Program-made: the position numbers and the translations under genes | Assembly: GCA_963734025.1 (NCBI GenBank) | Contig: CAVTFR010000020.1 | Coordinates: forward strand, 7,006-71,005 | Source: JACVRW01 sp963734025 | GTDB taxonomy: Bacteria > Actinomycetota > Thermoleophilia > Solirubrobacterales > Thermoleophilaceae | Length of the DNA: 64,000 nt | Direction: 5' to 3' | Notes under the pieces: model-generated | Told to the model about the DNA's origin: nothing | Databases searched by the model: none | The model's input: only the letters and a program-made list of their open reading frames with translations | Shown here: positions 24,082-32,442 of the stretch, piece by piece | Numbering within the stretch: the first letter of the stretch is position 1 | Layout of the letters: each line of letters begins with the position of its first letter

Positions 24082-25182
24082 ATGAAGCCAGTCCGTCTCG
24101 CCACGCTTCTCGCCGTCGCTGCATTGGCGCCCGTCGCCGTCGCCTGCGGCGATGACGACGACGACTCCGCATCGACCGAGACCGCTCAGAGCGCGGCGGC
24201 CGACGCCGATCTCGGCGCGATCAAGGGCTACCTCACGGAGCACTCGGCCGCGCTGGCGGACGAGACGGCGAAGCTGAAGAAGCAGGGACAGGCGTACTAC
24301 GACCTCGCCAAGGCCTCGAACTTCAACTACGAGCAGATGCTCGAGGAGAACCGCGACGACCTCAACGGGCTCCTCGAGGACGCGAAGGCGACCTACGTGC
24401 GGGCGAACCCCGCCTATGAGGAGATGGAGGGCATCGTGGCCGGCGTCTCCTCGCTCGCCGACTACGACGTGATCATCGACGCGGGCTCGTCCGGCGACGA
24501 CCCGGAGAACGCGGTGCCGTTCGACCTGGAGCTGCCCAACGGCAAGACGCTCAAGCAGCCGGGCAACTTCATGTTCCTCACCGAGACGGCGCTGTACGGC
24601 ACGAACGACGACCTCACCGCCAAGGGCGTGGAGGCGGACCTGAACGGAAACGGCTCGGTCGAGTTCGGCGAGGCGCTGCCGGACGCGAACACCTTCCTCG
24701 CCACCACTCGCGACTTCGACAAGTACGCGCGCGAGCTCGACTCCGAGGCGAACGCCTTCGAGCCGACCGACTCGGACGCCTTCTCGGCGCTCGTGATCAT
24801 GACCCCGACGATGTCCGAGTACTTCGAGGCGTGGAAGAACTCGCGCTTCGTGTCCGGGAGCAAGGCGAGTGAGCAGGCCTTCGTCGCGACCTCGCGGCTC
24901 TCCGACATCGCGGACATCCTCGAAGGGCTGGTCTTCACCTACGACGGCGTCGAGCCGCTCGTCGCCGACGCGGACCCGCAGCAGGCGAAGCAGACCGAGG
25001 AGAGCCTCACGAATCTGCACGCGTTCGCCGCCGACCTGCGTGACAAGGAAGAGGCCGGCAAGAAGTACACGGCCGAGGAGGCAGACACGCTGGGGTCGCA
25101 GGCGCAGGAGCAGGCGGAGGCGATCGCGGGTCAGATCACCCAGGCCGCCGCCAAGCTCAACATCGAGCTCGAGGAAGGCTGA
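24082..25182 (+). CDS. EfeM/EfeO-like iron-uptake lipoprotein
   Basis: A 366-aa lipoprotein: signal peptide with lipobox VAVAC (Cys22), then an acidic linker DDDDD. The mature part is helical and resembles EfeM/EfeO (imelysin-like) domains: LGAIKGYLTEHSAALADETAK at the front and LTNLHAFAADLRDKEEAGK near the end. The typical HxxE motif was not found. A 12-residue segment DLNGNGSVEFGE (186-197) matches an EF-hand calcium loop, which is unexpected here. It is the first gene of a pair with the FTR1 permease, 9 bp downstream, supporting a ferrous or ferric iron delivery role at the membrane surface. Confidence 0.78.
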   Translation: MKPVRLATLLAVAALAPVAVACGDDDDDSASTETAQSAAADADLGAIKGYLTEHSAALADETAKLKKQGQAYYDLAKASNFNYEQMLEENRDDLNGLLEDAKATYVRANPAYEEMEGIVAGVSSLADYDVIIDAGSSGDDPENAVPFDLELPNGKTLKQPGNFMFLTETALYGTNDDLTAKGVEADLNGNGSVEFGEALPDANTFLATTRDFDKYARELDSEANAFEPTDSDAFSALVIMTPTMSEYFEAWKNSRFVSGSKASEQAFVATSRLSDIADILEGLVFTYDGVEPLVADADPQQAKQTEESLTNLHAFAADLRDKEEAGKKYTAEEADTLGSQAQEQAEAIAGQITQAAAKLNIELEEG

Positions 25183-25191
25183 CCCCGGCCG

Positions 25192-27633
25192 ATGCGGCGG
25201 AGCCTGATACTCCTCGCCGCGGTCGTCGCAATCCTGGCGGCGCCGGCCGGCGCCGCCGCGCAGGAGCTGCCGCCCTGGCAGGCCGCCCAGCGGGTGCAGG
25301 AGCAGCTCTTCTCCGCCCAGACCGACCTGCTTCTCGACGAGGCCGACGGCGGGCGTGCCGGCGCTCGCGCCCGTGCGCTCTACCGCGGTGAGCTGGCTCG
25401 TTCCCTGCGCTCCGACGCGCCGGCCGCCGACCGTGATGTGCGAGCGGCCCTGAGGGCCGCCGAGCGCGCGATCGCGAGCGCTGACCAGTCGGCGCTCGCC
25501 GCCGCACGCGGTCGCCTGCGCGCGGCGCTGATGCACGGCAGCTACGCGGTCACGCTCGCCGCTGTGCTCGACCGCGACGCAGCCCGTGCCCGTGACTGGC
25601 TCCTGATCCGCGAGTTCCGCGAGGCGACCCGCTTCACGCGTCCGGGCGTCGACGCGACCCTGGCGGTACGCGAGCTCGCCAGCGGTGAGAGCGGACCGCG
25701 CAAGGCGCTGCTCGGGGTGAAGAAAGACCTGCTCGACGCCTACCAGGCGACCCTCTCGGAAGAGCTCGAGCAGGCCTTGGAGGCGCAGGAGCGAGGCTTC
25801 GGCGCCCGGCTCGCGGAGACCTCCGCAAAGGCGGCCGGGCTGTGGCTGATCCTCGCACCCGAGTACGAACAGGCGCGCGGCGCGGCGGCGCGCGCCGAGG
25901 GCGACGCCGCCTTCCGGGAGCTGGCCCGCGCCGGCCTGCGCGACCCCGATGCCTTCCCCGCGGCCGCCGACGCGGCGACGGGCGTGCTCGAGGGCTTCGT
26001 CGCGGCACCCTTCACGCCGGAGGAGCAGGCGCGTCGCGCAGCCCAGTTCGTCACCTTCCTCGAGCTGATCCCGAAGGAGTACCGCGACGGCGTGGACGAC
26101 GGTCGCGTGACTGTCCCGTTCGAGATCCAGGAGGGGATCGCCTTCCGCGACGGCGCCGCGTCCGCGTTTGCGGACCTCGAGGGCGAGTTGACCGAGCGCG
26201 ACCCGAAGGCGACCGCCGAGGTCGAGGCCGCGCTCGAAGAGCTCGAGGGCTACGTCGAGGACGCCGGCAGCGGCGGCGAGGTCGTTTCGGAAGACGACGT
26301 GGAGGGGGCGCAGGAGCGCGCCTCCGAGCTGCTCGACGAGCTCTTCCCCGAGGAGTGGAAGGAGGAGGACTCGCAGTCCGACTTCGACCTGATCGACCTG
26401 ACGCTCGACCGCATGGAGGCGGCCGTGGCGGCCGGCGAGTACCGGCAGGCAGAGCAGGCGCGCCTCGAGGCGTACGCGTTCTTCGAGTTCGGCCCCGAGC
26501 TGAGCCTGCGCTCGATCGCGCCCGGCGTGGTCGCCCAGGTGGAGGCGCTCGTCTGGTTCGGTGCCGACGGCCTCGACGGGCTCGCGAAGCTGATCGCGAA
26601 CAACGCCCCGGCCCGCGAGGTGCGCGCGACGCGGCTCGCCCTCGACGAGGCGCTCGAGGAGGGCGCGGGCACCCTCGGTGAGGGAGCGTCCACGGCGACC
26701 GTCGTGACGAACGCGGCGGTGATCGTCTTCCGCGAGGGGCTCGAGGCCGTCCTGATCCTCGCGGCCGTGATGGCAAGCCTGCTCGGCGCCGCGCGCGCCC
26801 AGCGTAAGCCGATGCTGATCGGCGCGGCTCTGGCCATCGTCGCCAGCGGCATCACGTTCGTGCTGGCCCAGACGGTGCTCACCTCGCTGGCCCGGTACGG
26901 GGAGAAGCTCGAGGCGGTGGTCGGCCTCGTTGCCATCGGGGTGCTCTTACTCGTTCTCAACTGGTTCTTCCACCGCGTCTATTGGACGGAGCACATCTCG
27001 CGCTTCCACAAGCGCCGGAAGCGGCTCATGAACGTGACCGCCGGCGGCCTCATGTCCGCCCAGGTGTTCGGCTTCGTGCTGCTCGGCTTCTCGACCGTCT
27101 ACCGCGAGGGCTTCGAGACGGTGCTCTTCCTGCAGGCGCTCGAGCTGAGCTCGGGCCTCTGGGTCGTGCTCGAGGGCGTGGCCCTGGGGAGCATCGGGGT
27201 TGCGCTGGTCGCGGTGGCGACCTTCGTCCTCGAGCGCAAGCTGCCCTACAAGAAGATGCTGATCGTCACCGGCGTGCTGCTGACGGTCGTCCTCGTGATC
27301 ATGGTCGGCAAGACGGCGCGGACGATGCAGGGCGTCGGCTGGCTGCCGATCACGCCGATCGACATCGACGTGCCCTACTGGATGGGCCTCTGGCTCGGGA
27401 TCTTCCCGACGGTCGAGACGATCGCCGCCCAGATCGGCGCGTTCGCCTTCGTGATCGGCAGCTATGTCGCCGCCGAGCGCGTGCGCAACCGGGGCCGCCG
27501 CACGGCCCCGGCGCCCGCCGTCGCGAGCGCGAACGGGGCGAGCGCGGCGAACGGGTCGAACGGTGCTGCCCCGGGCGCGCGGCCGCCGGCCGAGCGCGAC
27601 CCCGTCGGCGGCGGCAGCAAGCGCGGCCCCTGA
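25192..27633 (+). CDS. FTR1/EfeU-family iron permease with large N-terminal extracytoplasmic domain
   Basis: An 813-aa protein. It has a signal peptide, a helical extracytoplasmic region of about 470 residues, and then the FTR1 membrane domain with about seven TM helices. Two REGxE iron-binding motifs are present, REGLEAVLIL (from about residue 514) and REGFETVLFLQAL (about 638), as in yeast Ftr1p and EfeU. The Ala/Ser/Gly-rich C-terminal tail after about residue 765 is cytoplasmic. Most FTR1 permeases are 280-650 aa, so the N-terminal part is long. Together with the lipoprotein upstream it forms an iron-import system; the iron-box half sites predict repression by iron. Confidence 0.88.
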   Translation: MRRSLILLAAVVAILAAPAGAAAQELPPWQAAQRVQEQLFSAQTDLLLDEADGGRAGARARALYRGELARSLRSDAPAADRDVRAALRAAERAIASADQSALAAARGRLRAALMHGSYAVTLAAVLDRDAARARDWLLIREFREATRFTRPGVDATLAVRELASGESGPRKALLGVKKDLLDAYQATLSEELEQALEAQERGFGARLAETSAKAAGLWLILAPEYEQARGAAARAEGDAAFRELARAGLRDPDAFPAAADAATGVLEGFVAAPFTPEEQARRAAQFVTFLELIPKEYRDGVDDGRVTVPFEIQEGIAFRDGAASAFADLEGELTERDPKATAEVEAALEELEGYVEDAGSGGEVVSEDDVEGAQERASELLDELFPEEWKEEDSQSDFDLIDLTLDRMEAAVAAGEYRQAEQARLEAYAFFEFGPELSLRSIAPGVVAQVEALVWFGADGLDGLAKLIANNAPAREVRATRLALDEALEEGAGTLGEGASTATVVTNAAVIVFREGLEAVLILAAVMASLLGAARAQRKPMLIGAALAIVASGITFVLAQTVLTSLARYGEKLEAVVGLVAIGVLLLVLNWFFHRVYWTEHISRFHKRRKRLMNVTAGGLMSAQVFGFVLLGFSTVYREGFETVLFLQALELSSGLWVVLEGVALGSIGVALVAVATFVLERKLPYKKMLIVTGVLLTVVLVIMVGKTARTMQGVGWLPITPIDIDVPYWMGLWLGIFPTVETIAAQIGAFAFVIGSYVAAERVRNRGRRTAPAPAVASANGASAANGSNGAAPGARPPAERDPVGGGSKRGP

Positions 27634-27637
27634 GCGC

Positions 27638-28261
27638 TCAGTGCTCCAGCCCGCTGAGGCCCTCCGCCGCCACGGCATAGGCGGTGTCGTCGCGCCCGCT
27701 CGACTGCGCGAACAGCACGCCCAGCGTGGTGCCATCCGCCGCCACGAGCGGCGCTCCCGAGTCTCCCTGCCGTACGCGCGCCTCCAGCTCGAGCGCGGCG
27801 CGCCGGACCGGCGCGGCGCCGGGCCGCGGGCGGATGCGCGCGTCGATGCGCCGGCGGACCTTCACCGGCAGCGCTTCGGAGCGCCCGCCCCGGCGCACCA
27901 ACAGGTGCGGCGAGCCGGTGCCGGGGAGGGGAGAGGGAGCGCGCACGCCGGCGCGCACGGCGAGCAGCGCCAGATCCGCACGCCGGTCGAGCGCGAGGAC
28001 GCGGGCGCGGGCGGCACGGCCGCCGTCTGAGCGCACGAGCACCCGGGCCTGCCTGCCCGGGAGCAGGTGGGCCACGGTCACCACTCGCCCGTCGCCGGAG
28101 TGGAAGCCCGTGGCGACGGTCGCCGGGCCGCTGCGCGGGTTGACGAGCACGTCGACGACCGCCGGCCCGGACGGCGGCGGGCCTGCCGAGGGGGCGCTCA
28201 GCAGGAGCGCCAGGCCGCACGCCGCGCCGGCCGCGGCGCCGAGGGCGAGCGCGCGCCTCAT
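27638..28261 (-). CDS. Secreted trypsin-like serine protease
   Basis: A 207-aa exported protease of the chymotrypsin/trypsin fold. The signal peptide is RRALALGAAAGAACGLALLL. The catalytic triad is readable: His in VVTVAHLLPG, Asp in DRRADLALLAV, and Ser in RQGDSGAPLVA. Small size without a PDZ domain separates it from HtrA proteins. Its ATG overlaps the stop of the LacI-type gene upstream by 4 nt, so it is co-transcribed with that regulator, an odd partnership. Its stop codon sits in the palindrome CTGAGCGCTCAG with the opposing FTR1 stop. Confidence 0.8.
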   Translation of the reverse strand: MRRALALGAAAGAACGLALLLSAPSAGPPPSGPAVVDVLVNPRSGPATVATGFHSGDGRVVTVAHLLPGRQARVLVRSDGGRAARARVLALDRRADLALLAVRAGVRAPSPLPGTGSPHLLVRRGGRSEALPVKVRRRIDARIRPRPGAAPVRRAALELEARVRQGDSGAPLVAADGTTLGVLFAQSSGRDDTAYAVAAEGLSGLEH

Positions 28262-29259
28262 CGCACCGGCCCGGAGGTCTTCCTGACCACGAGGCGTGGC
28301 TCCTCGAGGCGCGTCGCGCGCGCCTCGCGGCCGTTCATCCGCTCGAGCAGCAGCTCGAGGGCGAGCGCGCCCATCTCCTCGCGCGGCTGGTTGACGGTGG
28401 TGAGCGACATGTGGTGGAGCGCCGCCAGGAAGGTGTTGTCGTATCCGACGATCGAGACGTCGGCGGGGACGCGAACGCCATCGTCCTCGAGCCGGTCGAG
28501 CACGCCCGCGGCGACCAGGTCGTTGGCGGCGAAGACGGCGGTCGGCAGCTCGCCGTCCCGCAGCAGGCGCTCGGCGGCACGCACGCCGGCCTCCTCGGTG
28601 AACTCGCCCGCCACCACCTTCGCGTGGGCGCCGAGCCCGATCTCCCTCATGGCCTTGACGTACCCGGCGCGCCGCGGCGCCGCGCCCGCCCCCCGCCCGC
28701 CGTCGATGTGCACGATCCGCTCGTGCCCGAGCGAGGCGAGGTGCTCGACGGCGAGCCGCGCGCCCACCGCCTCGTCGGTCATCACCCAGTCGATGCCCCC
28801 GTTGCGCGGCGCGCGCCCGATCACGACCACCGGCGCCGAGCGGGCCGCGACCGCCAGCTCCGCGGCCGCCATCCGCGGGCTCACGAGGATGATGCCGTCG
28901 GTGCGGTACTCGAGCAGCGCGTCGAGCATCGAACGCTCGCGCTGGCGGCGGCGGCCGCCGGTGATGATCAGCAGGCGGTAGCCGATGCTCGACGCGAAGC
29001 CCTCGATGCCCTGCGCGATCTCCGCGAAGAACGGGTTGTGCAGGTCGTTGAGGAGCACGCCGACGGTCCTGGTCCTCCGGCTCGCCAGCCCGCGGGCCAT
29101 GGCGTTCGGCCGGTAGCCGAGCCTGGCTGCTGCGTCGAGCACGCGCGTTCTGCGCTCCGCGCTCACCTTGGGGCTCTCGCGCATCACGAGCGAGACGAGA
29201 GCGCGTGAAACGCCGGCCTCGCGGGCCACGTCCTCCATCGTCACGTGAGACCTGGTCAC
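28258..29259 (-). CDS. LacI family regulator of the inositol operon
   Basis: A 333-aa LacI/GalR repressor. The HTH is VTMEDVAREAGVSRALVSLV, the hinge helix ARGLASRRTRTVG, and the periplasmic-binding-protein-like core follows (LLNDLHNPFFAEIAQGIE, IVGYDNTFLAALHHMSLTTV). It is divergent from the inositol operon, with two matching operators in the gap. GTG 29259 is used; ATG 29238 is an in-frame alternative closer to the HTH. An inducer derived from myo-inositol is inferred from context. The non-standard use of a LacI protein rather than an RpiR/DeoR-type IolR is common in actinobacteria. Confidence 0.88.
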   Translation of the reverse strand: MTRSHVTMEDVAREAGVSRALVSLVMRESPKVSAERRTRVLDAAARLGYRPNAMARGLASRRTRTVGVLLNDLHNPFFAEIAQGIEGFASSIGYRLLIITGGRRRQRERSMLDALLEYRTDGIILVSPRMAAAELAVAARSAPVVVIGRAPRNGGIDWVMTDEAVGARLAVEHLASLGHERIVHIDGGRGAGAAPRRAGYVKAMREIGLGAHAKVVAGEFTEEAGVRAAERLLRDGELPTAVFAANDLVAAGVLDRLEDDGVRVPADVSIVGYDNTFLAALHHMSLTTVNQPREEMGALALELLLERMNGREARATRLEEPRLVVRKTSGPVR

Positions 29260-29263
29260 CCTC

Positions 29264-29292
29264 TTGACATCTCCATTGCCCCGATGGATACT
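29264..29292 (+). promoter_or_regulatory. Promoter of the inositol operon
   Basis: A perfect TTGACA (29264-29269) and GATACT (29287-29292) are separated by 17 bp. Transcription would start near 29299, just ahead of operator O1, giving a leader of about 120 nt before the first ATG at 29421. Confidence 0.75.
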
Positions 29293-29306
29293 GCCGCCGC
29301 AGAGAG

Positions 29307-29322
29307 ATTAGAGCGCTCTAAC
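29307..29322. promoter_or_regulatory. LacI-type operator O1
   Basis: ATTAGAGCGCTCTAAC contains a perfect 14-bp palindrome with the CG centre typical of LacI-family operators. It lies about 8-23 bp after the predicted transcription start of the inositol operon and upstream of the divergent regulator gene. Confidence 0.8.
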
Positions 29323-29384
29323 CAGAAAACGCAAGTTCGGCGCTCCAATCGACGGGGAAAGAGAGATCTGATGCCAGGCATTTC

Positions 29385-29400
29385 GATAGCGCGCTCTAAC
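29385..29400. promoter_or_regulatory. LacI-type operator O2
   Basis: GATAGCGCGCTCTAAC shares the complete right half GCGCTCTAAC with O1 and differs at three positions in the left half. It lies 20 bp before the ATG at 29421 and 78 bp, centre to centre, from O1, close to seven and a half helical turns. Confidence 0.65.
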
Positions 29401-29420
29401 CTGCGCTGCCGAGTTCGGCT

Positions 29421-30344
29421 ATGAGTGCTGTTACTCGGAAGCTGGAGCCGCCTGAGCACGTGGCGGCGGCACCGATCTCGTGGGGGGTCTGCGAGGTGCC
29501 CGGCTGGGGCCGGATGCTGCCGCCGGAGCGCGTGCTCGGCGAGATGGCTGCGCTCGGCTTCCGGGCGACGGAGCTCGGCCCGATCGGCTGGCTACCGCTG
29601 GACGCGGGCGCCCTGCGCGGCGAGCTCGACCGCCACGGGCTGCGGCTCGTCGGAGGCTTCGTGCCGCTCGTGCTGCACGAGCCGGACCCGCGGCCGGCGC
29701 GCGCCGAGGCCGAGCGCGTCGGGCGTGTGCTGGCGGCCGCGGGGGCGGACATGTTCGTGGCGGCCGTCGTGATGGATGCAGACTGGGCGGCCCCCGAGCC
29801 GCTCGACGACGCCGCCTGGACCCGGCTGGCGAATCAGCTCGACGAGGTGTCGGAGCTCGTGGCCGGCCTCGGCCTGGAGCTCGTGCTCCATCCGCACGCC
29901 GGGACGCTGGTCGAGCGGGAGCCGGAGATCGAGCGCCTGCTGGCGGCCTCGGAGGCCGCGCTCTGCCTCGACACCGGCCACCTCACGATCGCGGGCGCAG
30001 AGCCCGCGGAGTTCGTCCGCCGTCACGGCAGGCGCATCGCGCACGTCCACCTGAAGGACGTCGACGCCGCACTCGCCGAGCGCTTCCGCGCCGGCGAGCT
30101 GACGCTGGTGGAGGCGACCCAGGCCGGGCTGTTCAAGCCGCTCGGCCAGGGCGACGCGAACATCGCCGAGGTCTTGGAGCTTCTCGAAGGGACGGGCTAC
30201 GAGCGCTGGCTCGTGCTCGAACAGGACACGGCCATCACCGGGGAGGAGCCGCCGGTGGGACGTGGTCCGGTGCTCGACGTGCAGGCGAGCGTCGCGTACC
30301 TGAATGAGCTGGCTCCGCGCGAGGAGGAGGTTCCACAGACATGA
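29421..30344 (+). CDS. iolE: Inosose dehydratase-like TIM-barrel protein (IolE-like)
   Basis: A 307-aa sugar-phosphate isomerase/epimerase fold protein. It opens with APISWGVCEVPGWGRMLPPE and TELGPIGWLP, which matches the myo-inosose-2 dehydratase IolE signature. Metal-site segments include LVLHPHAGTLVE, LCLDTGHLTIAG and RIAHVHLKDVD. Expected reaction: dehydration of scyllo-inosose to the trione (3D-(3,5/4)-trihydroxycyclohexane-1,2-dione). It is the first gene of the operon; no clear Shine-Dalgarno sequence precedes ATG 29421. Its stop overlaps the next ATG by 4 nt. An inosose isomerase (IolI-like) role cannot be excluded. Confidence 0.8.
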   Translation: MSAVTRKLEPPEHVAAAPISWGVCEVPGWGRMLPPERVLGEMAALGFRATELGPIGWLPLDAGALRGELDRHGLRLVGGFVPLVLHEPDPRPARAEAERVGRVLAAAGADMFVAAVVMDADWAAPEPLDDAAWTRLANQLDEVSELVAGLGLELVLHPHAGTLVEREPEIERLLAASEAALCLDTGHLTIAGAEPAEFVRRHGRRIAHVHLKDVDAALAERFRAGELTLVEATQAGLFKPLGQGDANIAEVLELLEGTGYERWLVLEQDTAITGEEPPVGRGPVLDVQASVAYLNELAPREEEVPQT

Positions 30345-31339
30345 AGCGGCTCTTTCCCATGGTCGTCGTGCTCCTGTTGGCCGTCGTGGCAATGGCGTTC
30401 GCGACCGCCTGTGGCGACGACGACGACGACGGCGGCTCCGGCGGCGGTTCCGAGGACGTCAGCCTGACCCAGGGCGGTGATCTCAAGATCGCGGTGATCA
30501 CACACGGCGCCGGAGACTCCTTCTGGGCCGTCGCCAAGCGCGGCGCCGAGCAGGCCGGCAAGGACATGGGCGTCGAGGTCCAGTACAGCGAGTCGGCCAA
30601 CGATCCTCAGAAGCAGGCGCAGCTGATCGACGCGGCCGTCACCGACAAGGTCGACGGCATCGCGGTCTCGGCGCCCAACCCGGACGCGCTCGTCGATCCG
30701 CTGAAGAAGGCGGCCGACGCCGGCATACCGATCATCACGCTCAACTCCGGGCAGGCCGACTCGGCCGACCTGGGTGCGATCACGCACGTCGGCCAGGACG
30801 AGGCGATCGCGGGCGAGGCTGCCGGGCGGCGGCTGGCCGAGGGCGGCTCGCAGAAGCTGCTCTGCGTGATCCACGAGCAGGCCAACATCGGTCTCAACCA
30901 GCGCTGTGACGGAGCCAAGCAGGGCTTCGGCGGCGAGGTCGAGAACCTTCAGGTCAAGGGCGTCGAGGACATCTCGACCACGCTCACCGAGATCCAGTCG
31001 AAGCTCGAGTCGGACGACTCGATCGACGCCGTCCTGACGCTCAACCCGGACATCGCCGTCGCCGCTCGCGACGCCGTGCAGGGAGCGAGCTCGGAGGCGA
31101 AGCTCGCCACCTTCGACCTCAGCGGTGACGTCGTCAACGCGATCGAGGCGGGCGAGATCGAGTTCGCCATCGACCAGCAGCAGTACCTCCAGGGATACCT
31201 CCCGGTGGTGTTCCTGAAGCTGTTCAACGACAACGCCAACACGGTCGGCGGCGGCCAGCCGGTGCTCACCGGCCCGGGCTTCGTCGACAAGGCCAACGCG
31301 GCCACGGTCAAGCAGCTGGCCGAGGAGGGCACTCGCTGA
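30341..31339 (+). CDS. Sugar/inositol ABC transporter substrate-binding lipoprotein
   Basis: A 332-aa lipoprotein: hydrophobic signal, lipobox FATAC, then a DDDDD/Gly-Ser linker. The type I periplasmic binding fold of the ribose/inositol class (Peripla_BP_4) is evident from LKIAVITHGAGDSFWAVAKR, VDGIAVSAPNPDALVDPLKK, ITLNSGQADSADLGAI and DQQQYLQGYLP. The ATG overlaps the upstream stop. With the permease and ATPase that follow it makes a complete importer; myo-inositol is the probable substrate given the neighbouring catabolic genes. Confidence 0.88.
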   Translation: MKRLFPMVVVLLLAVVAMAFATACGDDDDDGGSGGGSEDVSLTQGGDLKIAVITHGAGDSFWAVAKRGAEQAGKDMGVEVQYSESANDPQKQAQLIDAAVTDKVDGIAVSAPNPDALVDPLKKAADAGIPIITLNSGQADSADLGAITHVGQDEAIAGEAAGRRLAEGGSQKLLCVIHEQANIGLNQRCDGAKQGFGGEVENLQVKGVEDISTTLTEIQSKLESDDSIDAVLTLNPDIAVAARDAVQGASSEAKLATFDLSGDVVNAIEAGEIEFAIDQQQYLQGYLPVVFLKLFNDNANTVGGGQPVLTGPGFVDKANAATVKQLAEEGTR

Positions 31340-31371
31340 GCAATGCCGGCAGCGGAGGAGGAGAGGAAGCG

Positions 31372-32442
31372 ATGAGCGACCAGGCCACGGTTGCCGAGCC
31401 GCCTGGGGCGCCGCCCCCGACGTCGGTCGTCGACGACCGGCTGGCGGACGTCAGCTTCGTGACCAAGCTGCTGCGCCGCCCCGAGCTCGGGGCGGCGCTG
31501 GCGGCGCTCGTCGTATTCCTCTTCTTCGCGCTCACGACGGACCAGTTCGGGACGCTCGACGGCGCCGCCAACTGGACCGACGTCGCCTCGACGCTCGGGA
31601 TCCCCGCGGTGGCGGTCGCGCTGCTCATGATCGGCGGCGAGTTCGACCTATCGGCCGGCGTCATGACCGGCAGCGCCGGGCTCGTGATGGGGCTCCTGGC
31701 CACCGAGCTCGACATGAACATCTGGTTCGCGATCGTGCTGACGTTCGTCTTCGCGGCGACCGTCGGCTTCATCAACGGGATGATGGTCGTGAAGACGAAG
31801 CTGCCGAGCTTCATCGTCACGCTCGCGACCTTCTTCATCCTGCAGGGGGCCAACCTCGGCGTGACGAAGGAGATCACCGGCACCGTGCGCGTCGGCGGCC
31901 TCGGCGAGGTGTCCGGCTTCGAGTCGGCGTTCGACGTCTTCGGCGGGTCGTTCTCGACCTACGACTTCCGGCTAACGGTGATCTGGTGGGTCGTCATCAC
32001 GATCGTGGCGACCTGGGTGCTCGCGCGCACGCGCGTCGGGAACTGGATCTTCGGCGTGGGCGGCGACGCCACCGCCGCGCGCAACGTCGGCGTGCCGGTC
32101 GCGCGCGTGAAGATCGGTCTCTTCATGACGACGTCGCTAGCCGCGGCGCTCGTCGGGATCATGGTCGCGCTGCGGCTCTCCTCGGTGCAGGCCGGCCAGG
32201 GCGTCGGCGAGGAGTTCAACTACATCATCGCTGCGGTGGTCGGCGGCTGCCTGCTCACGGGCGGCTACGGCTCGGCGATCGGCGCCGCGATCGGCGCACT
32301 CATCATCGGCATGGCGTTCATCGGCATCTCATTCTCGGGCTGGGACACCGACTGGCGCTTCCTGTTCCTTGGCGTGATCCTGCTGCTGGCGGTGCTCGTC
32401 AACAACATCGTGCGGCGCAGCGCGGAAGGAGCCCGAAGGTGA
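31372..32442 (+). CDS. ABC transporter permease, RbsC/inositol type
   Basis: A 356-aa membrane protein with about 8-10 hydrophobic segments, of the BPD_transp_2 (RbsC-like) family. Markers are IGGEFDLSAGVMTGSAGLVMG, FINGMMVVKTKLPSFIVTLAT, and the glycine-rich VGGCLLTGGYGSAIGAAIGALI near the C-terminus. An N-terminal cytoplasmic segment of about 40 residues precedes TM1. AGGAG about 13 nt upstream fits ATG 31372. It overlaps the ATPase gene at its 3' end (GTGA). Confidence 0.88.
   Translation: MSDQATVAEPPGAPPPTSVVDDRLADVSFVTKLLRRPELGAALAALVVFLFFALTTDQFGTLDGAANWTDVASTLGIPAVAVALLMIGGEFDLSAGVMTGSAGLVMGLLATELDMNIWFAIVLTFVFAATVGFINGMMVVKTKLPSFIVTLATFFILQGANLGVTKEITGTVRVGGLGEVSGFESAFDVFGGSFSTYDFRLTVIWWVVITIVATWVLARTRVGNWIFGVGGDATAARNVGVPVARVKIGLFMTTSLAAALVGIMVALRLSSVQAGQGVGEEFNYIIAAVVGGCLLTGGYGSAIGAAIGALIIGMAFIGISFSGWDTDWRFLFLGVILLLAVLVNNIVRRSAEGARR

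Noticed and set aside
27456..27633. Possible separate gene in the Ala/Ser/Gly-rich tail of the FTR1 permease
   Set aside because: It is in frame with the permease and low complexity, and looks like a disordered cytoplasmic tail.
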